A DNA stretch of 64,000 nucleotides from Streptomyces sp. WAC05374 (GTDB lineage: Bacteria; Actinomycetota; Actinomycetes; Streptomycetales; Streptomycetaceae): the NCBI RefSeq assembly GCF_004353505.1, contig NZ_SMNQ01000005.1, forward strand, positions 62,001-126,000, written 5' to 3'. Positions 25,501 through 33,180 of the stretch are shown here, one piece after another. Position 1 is the first letter of the stretch. Each line of letters opens with the position of its first letter. Under the pieces are notes generated by a model. The model saw nothing but the letters and a program-made list of their open reading frames with translations. It was not told the DNA's origin and did no database searches. The position numbers were made by a program, and so were the translations under genes.

Positions 25501-26745
25501 TCAGGCGGGGTGGGGGCGGCGGCTCATCCGTTCCTCCATGTACGCGAAGAACTCCTCGGGCCGTGTCACCCCGGCCGTCACCCTGACGAACGCGTCGCGT
25601 GCCGAGGGGCTCTCGGACACCGCGTGCAGCAGTTGTTCCGTCTCGGGCGGCGGCGGTTCCAGGGTCGCGAACTCGGCCGTGAACTCGTACATGCTCATGA
25701 CCTGTCCGTCCCTCGCCTCCTGCGCCTCCCGCATGGCCTCCTCGAAGGACCGGCGTCCGGTGAGCACCTCGTCGAGTGCGTGGGCGCACCGCTCCGCGTC
25801 CCGGAAGGCGTCCTGGATGCCCTGGGCGGTGATGGGGTCCTTCAGGTATCCGGCGTCGCCGACCAGGACCCAGCCCGGCCCGTAGGGCTTGCGGAAGTAG
25901 TTGGGCACGGCCGTGCCGACGAACCTCTCGACCCGGGTGGCCGCCGCGACCCGTTCGGCGAAGGCCGGTGCCCGTGCCAGGGTGGCGAGGTAGTTGCCCT
26001 CGACGTCGTCGCGGTTGGCCTCGAAGTCGCGCATGGGCCAGCCGCTGATGACCATGGTCAGGTCGTCGTTGGTGGGCCAGGCGGCGAAGGCGCGGTCACC
26101 GCGGTCGTACGCCTCGAAGACGCCGCGCATGGGCAGGCCCGCCCAGTACGTGTAGTAGTAGGCGTTGATCTTCGGTTTCCCGGCGTACTCGGCGGCACCC
26201 GCGGCCCTCGCGACGGACGAGTGCAGTCCGTCCGCGCCCACCACGGTCCCGGCGTGCGCGACGGCGGCCCGGCGGTCCTTGCCGTGGCCCCTGATCCCGC
26301 TCACCCGGCCCCCGTCGAGCAGGACCTCGTCGACGGTGAACCCCTCGCGCACGTCCACGCCGGACTCGGCGGCGGCGTCGACGAGGATCTTGTCCAGGAC
26401 CGTGCGACGCGGGGCGTACGAGGTTTCGTAGCCCTCTCCGGCCGGGGACCCGGTGATGGTGAACGGCCCGAGGTCGAACATGTAGGTGTCGATCGGGGGG
26501 CACCCGGTGGCGACCACGCGTTCCAGCAGTCCCCACCGGTCCAGCGCGGCGAGGCCGGGCGGATGGATCAGGTGGGTCGAGATGGTGTCGCTGGGGAAGG
26601 TGGCCCGGTCCGCCAGGAGGACCCGGTGTCCCCGGCGCGCGAGGAGCATCGCTGTCGGTGCGCCCGCACAGCGCGCCCCGATGACGATCACGTCGTACGT
26701 GTCGGTGTCCGGGTCCGTGATGACCGGGCCGTCCGTGCTGGTCAT
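25501..26745 (-). CDS. FAD-dependent oxidoreductase (PHBH/geranylgeranyl-reductase fold)
   Basis: A 414-residue flavoprotein of group A monooxygenase fold. The Rossmann motif is VIVIGARCAGAPTAMLLARRG (residues 19-39); the FAD/NADPH motif region VVGADGLHSSVARAAG and the ribityl-binding GD motif WVLVGDAGYLKDPITAQGIQDAF are intact. It could hydroxylate or reduce a small lipophilic substrate. The ATG at 26745 follows low-complexity MTSTDGPVITDPDTDTY. It stands alone, downstream of the aldo-keto reductase gene on the same strand but 219 bp away, with direct repeats between them. Confidence 0.88.
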   Translation of the reverse strand: MTSTDGPVITDPDTDTYDVIVIGARCAGAPTAMLLARRGHRVLLADRATFPSDTISTHLIHPPGLAALDRWGLLERVVATGCPPIDTYMFDLGPFTITGSPAGEGYETSYAPRRTVLDKILVDAAAESGVDVREGFTVDEVLLDGGRVSGIRGHGKDRRAAVAHAGTVVGADGLHSSVARAAGAAEYAGKPKINAYYYTYWAGLPMRGVFEAYDRGDRAFAAWPTNDDLTMVISGWPMRDFEANRDDVEGNYLATLARAPAFAERVAAATRVERFVGTAVPNYFRKPYGPGWVLVGDAGYLKDPITAQGIQDAFRDAERCAHALDEVLTGRRSFEEAMREAQEARDGQVMSMYEFTAEFATLEPPPPETEQLLHAVSESPSARDAFVRVTAGVTRPEEFFAYMEERMSRRPHPA

Positions 26746-26879
26746 GGCGTCACCTGCCCATCGGGTGCACCGCCGGGGGACATCGTCATGACGGGCGGCG
26801 GGCGCCCCATGGCTCGTCGGGTATGGGGAATGTGTACCCCTCCCAGGCTAGACCCGGCCGCGTTCCGCCGGTCCGGTCC

Positions 26880-26937
26880 GGGCGCCCCCGCGAGGCGGGC
26901 ACCCGCGAAGGGTGGGCGCCCCCGCGAGGCGGGCACC
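26880..26937. repeat. 24-bp direct repeat near the end of the aldo-keto reductase gene
   Basis: GGGCGCCCCCGCGAGGCGGG plus CACC occurs at 26880-26903 and again at 26914-26937, a 34-bp period. Each copy can fold on itself. They lie in the 219-bp gap between the oxidoreductase start and the aldo-keto reductase stop, and may serve as tandem terminator stems. Confidence 0.85.
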
Positions 26938-26964
26938 GCGGGACGCGGGCACCCGCCCGGGCGC

Positions 26965-27981
26965 CTACGCCTCGCGGGCCGCCGAGGTGAAGGACATGTC
27001 GGGGTACCGGTCACCGGCGACCTGGGCGGCGACCGGCTCCAGGAGGGCCAGCTCGTCGCGGCCCAGTCGGATGCGGGTCGCCGCCGCGTTCTCCAGCAGG
27101 CGGGCGCGCTTGCGGGTGCCGGGGATGGGCACGACGGTCAGTCCGTGCACCTCCGCCCGCTGCTGCACCCAGGCCAGGGCCACCTGCGCGGGTGTCACAC
27201 CGTGCGCCTCGGCGACCTTGCGCACCGGTTCCAGGAGCGCGGCGTTGCGCCGGGCGTTCTCGCCGGAGAAGCGCGGCTGCCGCTTGCGGAAGTCGTTCTC
27301 CGCCAGGTCCTTGGCGGCGTCCACGAAGGCCCCGGTCAGGAAGCCGCGCCCGAGCGGCGAGTACGGCACGAACGTCACGCCCAGCTCGGCCGCCGCGCCG
27401 ACCGCGCTGCGCTCGACGTCCCGGGAGAACAGCGACCACTCCGACTGGAGGGCCGCGATGGGGTGCACGGCGTGCGCCTCGCGCAGTTCGGCGCCGGTCA
27501 CCTCGCTCAGCCCCAGGTGCTTGACCTTGCCCTCCTGGACCAGTTCGGCCATCGCCCCGACGGTCTCGGCGAGCGGTACGGCCGGGTCGCGGCGGTGCAT
27601 GTAGTAGAGGTCGACGACGTCGGTGCCCAGGCGGCGCAGGCTGCCCTCGACGCACGACCTGAGGTAGGCGCGGTCGTTGCGGATTCCCCGGTAGGCGGGG
27701 TCGTCGGTGCGTACGAGGCCGAACTTGGTGGCCAGGGTGATCTCGTCGCGGTGCTTCGCGACGAACGGCGCGAGGAACTCCTCGTTGGCGCCGCGCCCGT
27801 AGACGTCGGCGGTGTCGATCAGCGTGACGCCCGCCTCCAGCGCGGCGTCCAGGGTGTCCCGGGCGGCGGCCTCGTCGGTGTCGCCGTAGAACTCGCTGAT
27901 GCCCATGGCGCCGAAGCCCTGGACGCCCACGAGGGGGCCCTCGGTGCCGAGGCGTACGGTCGTGATCTTCTCGATGCTCAT
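26965..27981 (-). CDS. Aldo/keto reductase
   Basis: A 338-residue NADPH-dependent AKR. The tetrad is visible: Asp in LIDTADVYG, Tyr in the same block (DVYGRGANEEFL), Lys in TLATKFGL and His in DLYYMHRRDP. The NADPH-binding C-terminal block is VPIPGTRKRARLLENAAA. It reduces aldehydes or ketones to alcohols; the specific substrate is unknown. The gene overlaps the MerR gene by 4 nt (ATGA, 27978-27981) and is therefore cotranscribed from the MerR-controlled promoter at 28453-28483, consistent with a carbonyl-stress or drug-detoxifying role. Confidence 0.93.
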   Translation of the reverse strand: MSIEKITTVRLGTEGPLVGVQGFGAMGISEFYGDTDEAAARDTLDAALEAGVTLIDTADVYGRGANEEFLAPFVAKHRDEITLATKFGLVRTDDPAYRGIRNDRAYLRSCVEGSLRRLGTDVVDLYYMHRRDPAVPLAETVGAMAELVQEGKVKHLGLSEVTGAELREAHAVHPIAALQSEWSLFSRDVERSAVGAAAELGVTFVPYSPLGRGFLTGAFVDAAKDLAENDFRKRQPRFSGENARRNAALLEPVRKVAEAHGVTPAQVALAWVQQRAEVHGLTVVPIPGTRKRARLLENAAATRIRLGRDELALLEPVAAQVAGDRYPDMSFTSAAREA

Positions 27982-28445
27982 GTGGTCCTCTCCGGGGCCC
28001 GGCGGGCACCGGCGTAGAAGTCGATCTTGTAGTCGAGTACGGCGAGCGTGTCCTGGAGCTCCGCGATCCGGGCCCGCACGTCCCGGCGGGTGGACTCGAG
28101 CAGTTCCTGCCGCTCCTCGAAGGTGTGCTCCCCGGCCCGCACCAGCTCGGCGTAGCGCACCATGTCGGCCACCGGCATGCCCGTCAGCCGCAGCTTCCCC
28201 ACGAAGACGAGCCAGTCCAGGTCCCGGTTGGTGAACCGGCGCTGCCCGGTGTGCGACCGGTCGATGTGCGGCATCAGCCCGATCCGCTCGTACCAGCGCA
28301 GCGTGTGCGCGGTGAGCCCGGTCCAGGCGGACACCTCGCTGATCGTGTAGCGGTCCTGCCCGTCGGGACGTGGGTGGGCGGGTGGCGCGGAGGTGCAGAC
28401 GTCGGGGCGCTCGGTCCGTACGGGAGTGCTCTCGATCACCGTCAT
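27978..28445 (-). CDS. MerR-family transcriptional regulator
   Basis: A 155-residue MerR regulator. The N-terminal winged HTH is at about residues 32-100: YTISEVSAWTGLTAHTLRWYERIGLM, then RRFTNRDLDWLVFVGKLRLTGM. The dimerisation coiled coil follows (ERQELLESTRRDVRARIAELQDTLAVLDYKID). No Cys-rich metal site is seen at the C-terminus, so it is probably of the organic-effector class rather than a metal sensor. It starts at the ATG at 28445 and runs into the aldo-keto reductase gene by an ATGA overlap. The promoter has the 19-bp spacer and central dyad typical of MerR control, so autoregulation is expected. Confidence 0.92.
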   Translation of the reverse strand: MTVIESTPVRTERPDVCTSAPPAHPRPDGQDRYTISEVSAWTGLTAHTLRWYERIGLMPHIDRSHTGQRRFTNRDLDWLVFVGKLRLTGMPVADMVRYAELVRAGEHTFEERQELLESTRRDVRARIAELQDTLAVLDYKIDFYAGARRAPERTT

Positions 28446-28452
28446 GGCCTCC

Positions 28453-28483
28453 ACGCTAGGACCTTGGAGTGCACTCCAAGCAA
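28453..28483 (-). promoter_or_regulatory. MerR-type promoter with 19-bp spacer and 18-bp palindrome
   Basis: Minus strand: TTGCTT (28483-28478), a 19-bp spacer, TAGCGT (28458-28453), 7 nt, then the MerR ATG at 28445. The perfect palindrome CTTGGAGTGCACTCCAAG (28463-28480) lies across the spacer. The overlong spacer and central dyad are the hallmark of MerR-activated promoters. Confidence 0.85.
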
Positions 28484-28499
28484 GCCCGGAGCCGGGAGA

Positions 28500-28505
28500 T
28501 ACGCT
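28500..28505 (+). promoter_or_regulatory. Candidate -10 box of the divergent serine-hydrolase promoter
   Basis: TACGCT ends 7 nt before the ATG at 28513, the leaderless geometry. Its -35 region would fall within the MerR palindrome (28463-28480), so MerR may also affect this gene. Confidence 0.4.
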
Positions 28506-28512
28506 CGTACGC

Positions 28513-29334
28513 ATGCGAAGCGTGGCGATGATCGAGAACTGGCCGGTGGAGAACGCGGCGGCGGCCGTCGTGCGGGCGGACGGCACGGTCGTGGGGGCCC
28601 ACGGTCCCCTGGACCGGCCCTTCCCGCTGGCGTCGGTGACCAAGCCGCTCGCCGCGTACGCCGCGCTCGTGGCGTACGAGGAGGGGGCGGTCGAGCTCGA
28701 CGAGCCGGCCGGTCCGGAGGGCTCCACGGTACGGCACCTGCTGGCCCACACGTCCGGGCTGGCCTTCGACGAGCACCGGGTCATGGCGGCGCCCGGCACG
28801 CGGCGCATCTACTCCAACGCCGGCTTCGAGGCGCTGGGCGACCACATCGCCAAGGCCACCGACATCCCCTTCGCCGATTACCTGCGCCAGGCGGTGCTGG
28901 AACCGCTGGGCATGACGGCCACGACGCTGGACGGATCGCCCGCCAAGGACGGCGTCTCGACGGCCGGCGACCTGGTGCGGTTCGCCGCCGAGGTGCAGGC
29001 GCCGCGCCTGCTGGACCCGCGCACCGTGCTGGAGGCCATGTCGGTCGTCCACCCCGGCCTGACCGGCATCCTGCCCGGGTACGGCCACCAGAAGCCGAAC
29101 GACTGGGGCCTGGGCTTCGAGATCCGCGACGCCAAGTCCCCGCACTGGACGGGTGCTTCCTCCTCGCCCCGCACCTTCGGCCACTTCGGCCAGTCGGGCA
29201 CGTTCCTGTGGGTCGACCCCGACGCGGGCGCCGCGTGCGTCGCCCTGACCGACCGCCCCTTCGGCCCCTGGGCCGTCGAGGCGTGGCCGCCCTTCACGGA
29301 CGCGGTGCTGGGGGAGCTGCGCGCACGGCGCTGA
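28513..29334 (+). CDS. Serine hydrolase (class C beta-lactamase / DD-peptidase fold)
   Basis: A 273-residue protein with the three motifs of penicillin-binding-type hydrolases: S-x-x-K in ASVTKPL (about residue 46), Y-x-N in IYSNAG and an H-x-G-like FGQSGT near the end. No signal peptide is visible, so it is probably cytoplasmic and more likely an esterase or amidase of the beta-lactamase-related group than a resistance enzyme. The ATG at 28513 is preferred as TACGCT lies 7 nt upstream. It is divergent from the MerR/aldo-keto reductase operon and followed by a strong terminator (29370-29395). Confidence 0.88.
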   Translation: MRSVAMIENWPVENAAAAVVRADGTVVGAHGPLDRPFPLASVTKPLAAYAALVAYEEGAVELDEPAGPEGSTVRHLLAHTSGLAFDEHRVMAAPGTRRIYSNAGFEALGDHIAKATDIPFADYLRQAVLEPLGMTATTLDGSPAKDGVSTAGDLVRFAAEVQAPRLLDPRTVLEAMSVVHPGLTGILPGYGHQKPNDWGLGFEIRDAKSPHWTGASSSPRTFGHFGQSGTFLWVDPDAGAACVALTDRPFGPWAVEAWPPFTDAVLGELRARR

Positions 29335-29369
29335 CCGGCCGCGGGCGGCTCGTCCGCGTACCTGCGCAA

Positions 29370-29395
29370 GCTCCCTCCGGCGTGCCGGAGGGAGC
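29370..29395 (+). terminator. Hairpin after the serine-hydrolase gene
   Basis: A perfect 11-bp stem, GCTCCCTCCGG with its complement, around a CGTG loop, 36 bp past the stop codon. Confidence 0.78.
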
Positions 29396-29497
29396 CGCAC
29401 GGGCGATACTGGGGAGTGCTCGTACGAGGACGCTCCCGGGCACCGGCCGGCCGGTACGGCCTGCACCACCTCCGACAGCAGGAACGGGGGAACCGCG

Positions 29498-30349
29498 ATG
29501 TGCCGCTGGATCGCCTACTCGGGTACGCCCATCCTTCTCAGCCAGGTCCTGTTTCGGCCGCGACACAGTCTGATCGACCAGAGCCTGCACTCCCGTCTGG
29601 GCGTCGAGACGACCAACGGCGACGGCTTCGGCATCGGCTGGTACACACAGGACACCGACACCCCCGCGGTCCTGCGGGACGTCGGTCCGGCGTGGAACAA
29701 CCGGAATCTGCGGGAGGTCGCGGAACACGTCCGCTCCGGGCTGTTCTTCGGGCACATCAGGGCCTCGACCGGGACGGCCGTGCAGCAGAGCAACTGCCAC
29801 CCCTTCCGGCACGGCCGCTGGATGTGGATGCACAACGGGGTGATCAACGGATTCCCCCTCTTCCGGCGGGACCTGGCCCTGGCCGTCGACCCCGCGCTGT
29901 ACTCCGACATCGAGGGTTCCACCGACTCCGAGCTGATGTTCTTCCTGGCCCTCACCTTCGGCCTGGCGGACGATCCCCCCGGTGCCGTGGCCCGGATGGC
30001 GGGCCTGATCGAGGAGACGGGGCACGCGCACGGCGTCGAGCACCCCTTGCAGATGACCGTCGCCGTGTCCGACGGCGCGTGTGTGTGGGCGTTCCGCTAC
30101 TCCAGCGAGCGGCACTCGCGGTCGCTGTACTTCAGCACCAAGGTGGACGCCCTGCGGGCGCTCCACCCGGACGCCTCGTTCCTGCGGGACGTCTCCGACG
30201 AGACCCGGCTGGTCGTCTCCGAACCGCTGGGTGACCTCCCCGGCGCCTGGAACGAGGTGCCGGAGGGCAGTTACGGCGTCATCCAGCCGGGCAGGGACGC
30301 GCTCCACACCTTCCGGCCCCGGCCCGCCGAGGCTACCCGTCCGGTCTGA
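29498..30349 (+). CDS. Class II glutamine amidotransferase (YafJ/EgtC-like)
   Basis: A 283-residue Ntn-type glutaminase. After removal of Met1, Cys2 is the nucleophile (MCRWIAYSG). Other conserved parts are TTNGDGFGIGWY, HIRASTGTAVQQSNCHPF and WMWMHNGVINGF, which bind glutamine, and GSTDSELMFFLAL. The lack of a synthase domain makes it a YafJ/EgtC-type stand-alone amidohydrolase; the acceptor is unknown. The ribosome site GGGGGA lies about 7 nt upstream. The giant LuxR regulator gene starts 19 nt after its stop, so the two are probably cotranscribed. No other ergothioneine gene is nearby, which speaks against EgtC. Confidence 0.88.
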   Translation: MCRWIAYSGTPILLSQVLFRPRHSLIDQSLHSRLGVETTNGDGFGIGWYTQDTDTPAVLRDVGPAWNNRNLREVAEHVRSGLFFGHIRASTGTAVQQSNCHPFRHGRWMWMHNGVINGFPLFRRDLALAVDPALYSDIEGSTDSELMFFLALTFGLADDPPGAVARMAGLIEETGHAHGVEHPLQMTVAVSDGACVWAFRYSSERHSRSLYFSTKVDALRALHPDASFLRDVSDETRLVVSEPLGDLPGAWNEVPEGSYGVIQPGRDALHTFRPRPAEATRPV

Positions 30350-30368
30350 CCCCTGGGGTGATGAACGC

Positions 30369-33041
30369 GTGGCCGACACCTATGGGGACGCCCTCGGAGC
30401 GGTCGTCCCCCACGCCGATCCGCTGGGGGACCCGTTCCTGCGCACCCGGTTCGCGCTGCCCGCGAAACCGGCCACGTTCCTGCGGCGGCAGCGGCTCGTC
30501 GACCATCTCGACCAGGCACTGACGACACCCCTGACCCTGGTCAACGGCCCGGCCGGAGCCGGCAAGACCCTGCTGACCGCCGACTGGGCGGCCGGGCTGC
30601 CCGGACCCGTCGCGTGGCTGACCGCCGAGGCGGGCGACCGGCGGCCCGGGGTGTTCTGGGCGTACGTCCTCCAGGCCCTGCGGGCCTGCGGCGCGCCCCC
30701 GTCCGACGCGGTGGGGAGCCCCGCCGACGCCACCGGGGTGGACCACAAGACGCTGGCGGCGCTCGCCGCCGATCTGCACGGCCGCGACGCTCCCGTGGTC
30801 CTCGTGCTCGACGAGTACGACCGCGTGTCCGCCCCGGAGGTCGCCGAGCAGCTCGAGTTCGTGCTGCGCCACGCCGGGCCGGGGCTGCGCCTCGTCCTGG
30901 TGACGCGGACCGAACCGCTGCTTCCGCTGCACCGCTACCGGGCGGCCGGCGAACTGACGGAGATCCGCGCCGCCGAACTGGCCTTCACCTGCGAGGAGGC
31001 CGCCGAGCTGCTGGAGCTGCACGGCCTGAGCCTGCCCGCCCACGCCGCGGCCCGCGCCCTGGTGGACCGCACCCGGGGCTGGGCCGCGGGACTGCGCCTG
31101 TTCGTGCTGGCCGCGCGGGAGAGCGCCGACCCCGAGCTGTACCTCAAGGAGTTCGAGGCGGGCCACAGCACGGTCGCCGACTTCCTGCTGGCCGAGGTCC
31201 TCAAGGGGCGGACGCCTCAGACCCAGGACCTCCTGATGCGCGTCAGCGTCCTGGACCGCTTCTGTCCCGAGCTGGCCGACGCGCTGACCCTGCGGGCCGA
31301 CGCCGGGCACCTGCTCGCGGGGCTGTGCCGCGACAACGCGTTCGTCGAGCACCTCGGGCACTCCTGGTACCAGCTCCACCCGCTGTTCGGGGAGATACTC
31401 CGGGCCCATCTGCGCGAGCGCCTGCCCGGGCTGGAGCCGGAACTGCACCGGCGGGCGGCACGCTGGCTGCGCCGTGAAGGTTTCCTGCCGGAGACCCTGG
31501 TCCACAGCGCCGCCGCGGAGGACTGGGACCTCGCCGCCGGGGCCCTCGTCGACGACCTGGCGATCGGTCAGTTCTTCACCGGCCTGGGCTCGGGCGACCA
31601 GTACGAGCTGTTCTCGCGCATGGGGCCGGAGGCCGGGAGCCCGGCGACGGAACTCGTGCGCGCGGCCCGCGACCTGTCCCGGTGCGACCTCGACCACGGG
31701 CTGGTCCGGCTGCGGCGGGCCGAGGAGCGGCTGACCGGCGACGCGCCCGGCCGGGCGGCCGCGCATCTGAGCTGCGCGCTCCTGCAGGCACTGGCCGCCC
31801 GGCTGACCGGGTGCCCCCCGCGGGCCGAGGAGGCCGCGGCGGCGGCCGAGGAGCTGCGGCACGACGTACCGGAGCGCCTCCTGGAGACGCATCCCGAACT
31901 CACCGCCCTCCTGCTGACCCACCTGGGCTCGGCGCGCCTGTGGGCCGGCCGTTTCGAGGACGCGCACGCCGCCCTGACCACCGTGGTCGGCGCTCCCGGC
32001 GGGCCCTCCACCGCGCTGCCGCGCGAGGAGTCGATGGGCCACCTGGCCCTGCTGGACTATCTGCACGGCTGGCCCGGCAGGGCGGAGCAGAAGGCCCTCG
32101 CCGCGGTGGACGAGGCGGAGCGGGCCGGCCTGCCGCAGCCGTCCGGCTCCGGCATCGAGCGGCTGGTCCTGGCCGCCGTGGCCGTCGACCGCCACGAACT
32201 GGACCGGGCCCAGGCACTCCTGGACGAGACGGACGGGCTGACCTCCGACACGCCCGATCCGGTGCCCGCGGCGGGGCGGGCCCTCGCCGCGGCCCGGCTC
32301 CTGCGGGTACGGGGCAGGGCGCGGGCCGCCGTCGCAGCGGCGGCGCCGGCCGTCGCGACCGCCGTGGCCTCGCCCTGGGCGGCCGGCCATGAAGCGCTCG
32401 TCACCGCCGGCGCGCTCCTGGCCGAGGGGCGGCCGGACACCGCGGCCGAGGTGCTCCGGGAGGTGTCCGGCGACCAGCCGGTGTGGGCCGTGGAGGCCGC
32501 CGCGCTCCAGCTCGAGGCGGGACGTCCGGGCGCGGCCATCGAGCTGCTCGACAGCATCCGGGTCAGCGGCCGGGCCGGGCCGGCGGTGAACGTCGGGGCG
32601 GCGCTGGTGAGGGCCCGGGCCGCGCTGGCGGCGGGCGACACCGCCACCGCCCACAGGCTGGTGGGCCGGGCGCTCCTGGACGCCCGGCGCGAACGGCTGC
32701 GGCGCCCGTTCCTCGATGCCGGCGCGTGGCTGCGGCCCCTGCTGGCCACGGCACCGCTGCACGACCTGGCGGCGGGGTGGCTCACACCCGGCCCGGCCCG
32801 GCCGGACGAGCGGACCCGGGCACAGGTGCCGCCCCCGCCGCTGGTGGCGCCGGAACTGAGCGGGCGCGAGCTCGACGTCCTGGAGCGGCTGGCCGGGATG
32901 ATGACGACGGAGGAGATCGCCGCCGACCTCTACGTGTCGGTGAACACGGTGAAGACCCACCTCAAGAGCGCCTACCGGAAGCTCGCGGTGAACCGGCGCA
33001 ACGACGCGGTGCGCCGCGCCCGCGACCTCGGGCTGCTGTGA
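30369..33041 (+). CDS. MalT-like (LAL) ATP-binding LuxR-family regulator
   Basis: An 890-residue STAND regulator. The N-terminal NTPase has the Walker A motif NGPAGAGKT (about residues 58-66) and Walker B VVLVLDEYD, followed by an Arg sensor region (LVTRTEPLLPLHRYR). A long helical TPR-like middle part (residues 380-800) is rich in Ala/Leu/Arg repeats. The C-terminus has a LuxR HTH: ELSGRELDVLERLAGMMTTEEIAADL, then VNTVKTHLKSAYRKL. Such proteins turn effector binding into transcription activation. The GTG at 30369 has GGGGTGA 8 nt upstream. It lies in an apparent operon with the class II amidotransferase and ahead of a DHA2 transporter, which may be its target. Confidence 0.9.
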   Translation: MADTYGDALGAVVPHADPLGDPFLRTRFALPAKPATFLRRQRLVDHLDQALTTPLTLVNGPAGAGKTLLTADWAAGLPGPVAWLTAEAGDRRPGVFWAYVLQALRACGAPPSDAVGSPADATGVDHKTLAALAADLHGRDAPVVLVLDEYDRVSAPEVAEQLEFVLRHAGPGLRLVLVTRTEPLLPLHRYRAAGELTEIRAAELAFTCEEAAELLELHGLSLPAHAAARALVDRTRGWAAGLRLFVLAARESADPELYLKEFEAGHSTVADFLLAEVLKGRTPQTQDLLMRVSVLDRFCPELADALTLRADAGHLLAGLCRDNAFVEHLGHSWYQLHPLFGEILRAHLRERLPGLEPELHRRAARWLRREGFLPETLVHSAAAEDWDLAAGALVDDLAIGQFFTGLGSGDQYELFSRMGPEAGSPATELVRAARDLSRCDLDHGLVRLRRAEERLTGDAPGRAAAHLSCALLQALAARLTGCPPRAEEAAAAAEELRHDVPERLLETHPELTALLLTHLGSARLWAGRFEDAHAALTTVVGAPGGPSTALPREESMGHLALLDYLHGWPGRAEQKALAAVDEAERAGLPQPSGSGIERLVLAAVAVDRHELDRAQALLDETDGLTSDTPDPVPAAGRALAAARLLRVRGRARAAVAAAAPAVATAVASPWAAGHEALVTAGALLAEGRPDTAAEVLREVSGDQPVWAVEAAALQLEAGRPGAAIELLDSIRVSGRAGPAVNVGAALVRARAALAAGDTATAHRLVGRALLDARRERLRRPFLDAGAWLRPLLATAPLHDLAAGWLTPGPARPDERTRAQVPPPPLVAPELSGRELDVLERLAGMMTTEEIAADLYVSVNTVKTHLKSAYRKLAVNRRNDAVRRARDLGLL

Positions 33042-33055
33042 CGCCCGCTGCGCGC

Positions 33056-33072
33056 TCCCCCGTCGCGGGTGA
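33056..33072 (+). promoter_or_regulatory. Near-match to the 17-bp TCACCC-N5-GGGTGA dyad
   Basis: TCCCCC-GTCGC-GGGTGA, one mismatch from the perfect dyad seen at 37822 and 40893. It lies 109 bp upstream of the DHA2 transporter start. The GGGTGAGGC right half is also shared with the sites at 35380 and 40893. Confidence 0.45.
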
Positions 33073-33180
33073 GGCGCGGGGCGGGCCCGTCGGCTGCGAT
33101 GGCAGTGGCGGCAGCGCACGCGCCGGCCGCTGCCCGGCGACCCCGTCGGCGTTCCGGGCCGACTCCGCGAGGTGGACACC

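Noticed and set aside
28513..29334. A beta-lactamase resistance gene
   Set aside because: The motifs fit the wider family but there is no signal peptide, and many such proteins are esterases.
29498..30349. EgtC of ergothioneine synthesis
   Set aside because: It shares the fold, but no egtA, egtB, egtD or egtE lies in the window; a YafJ-type label is safer.
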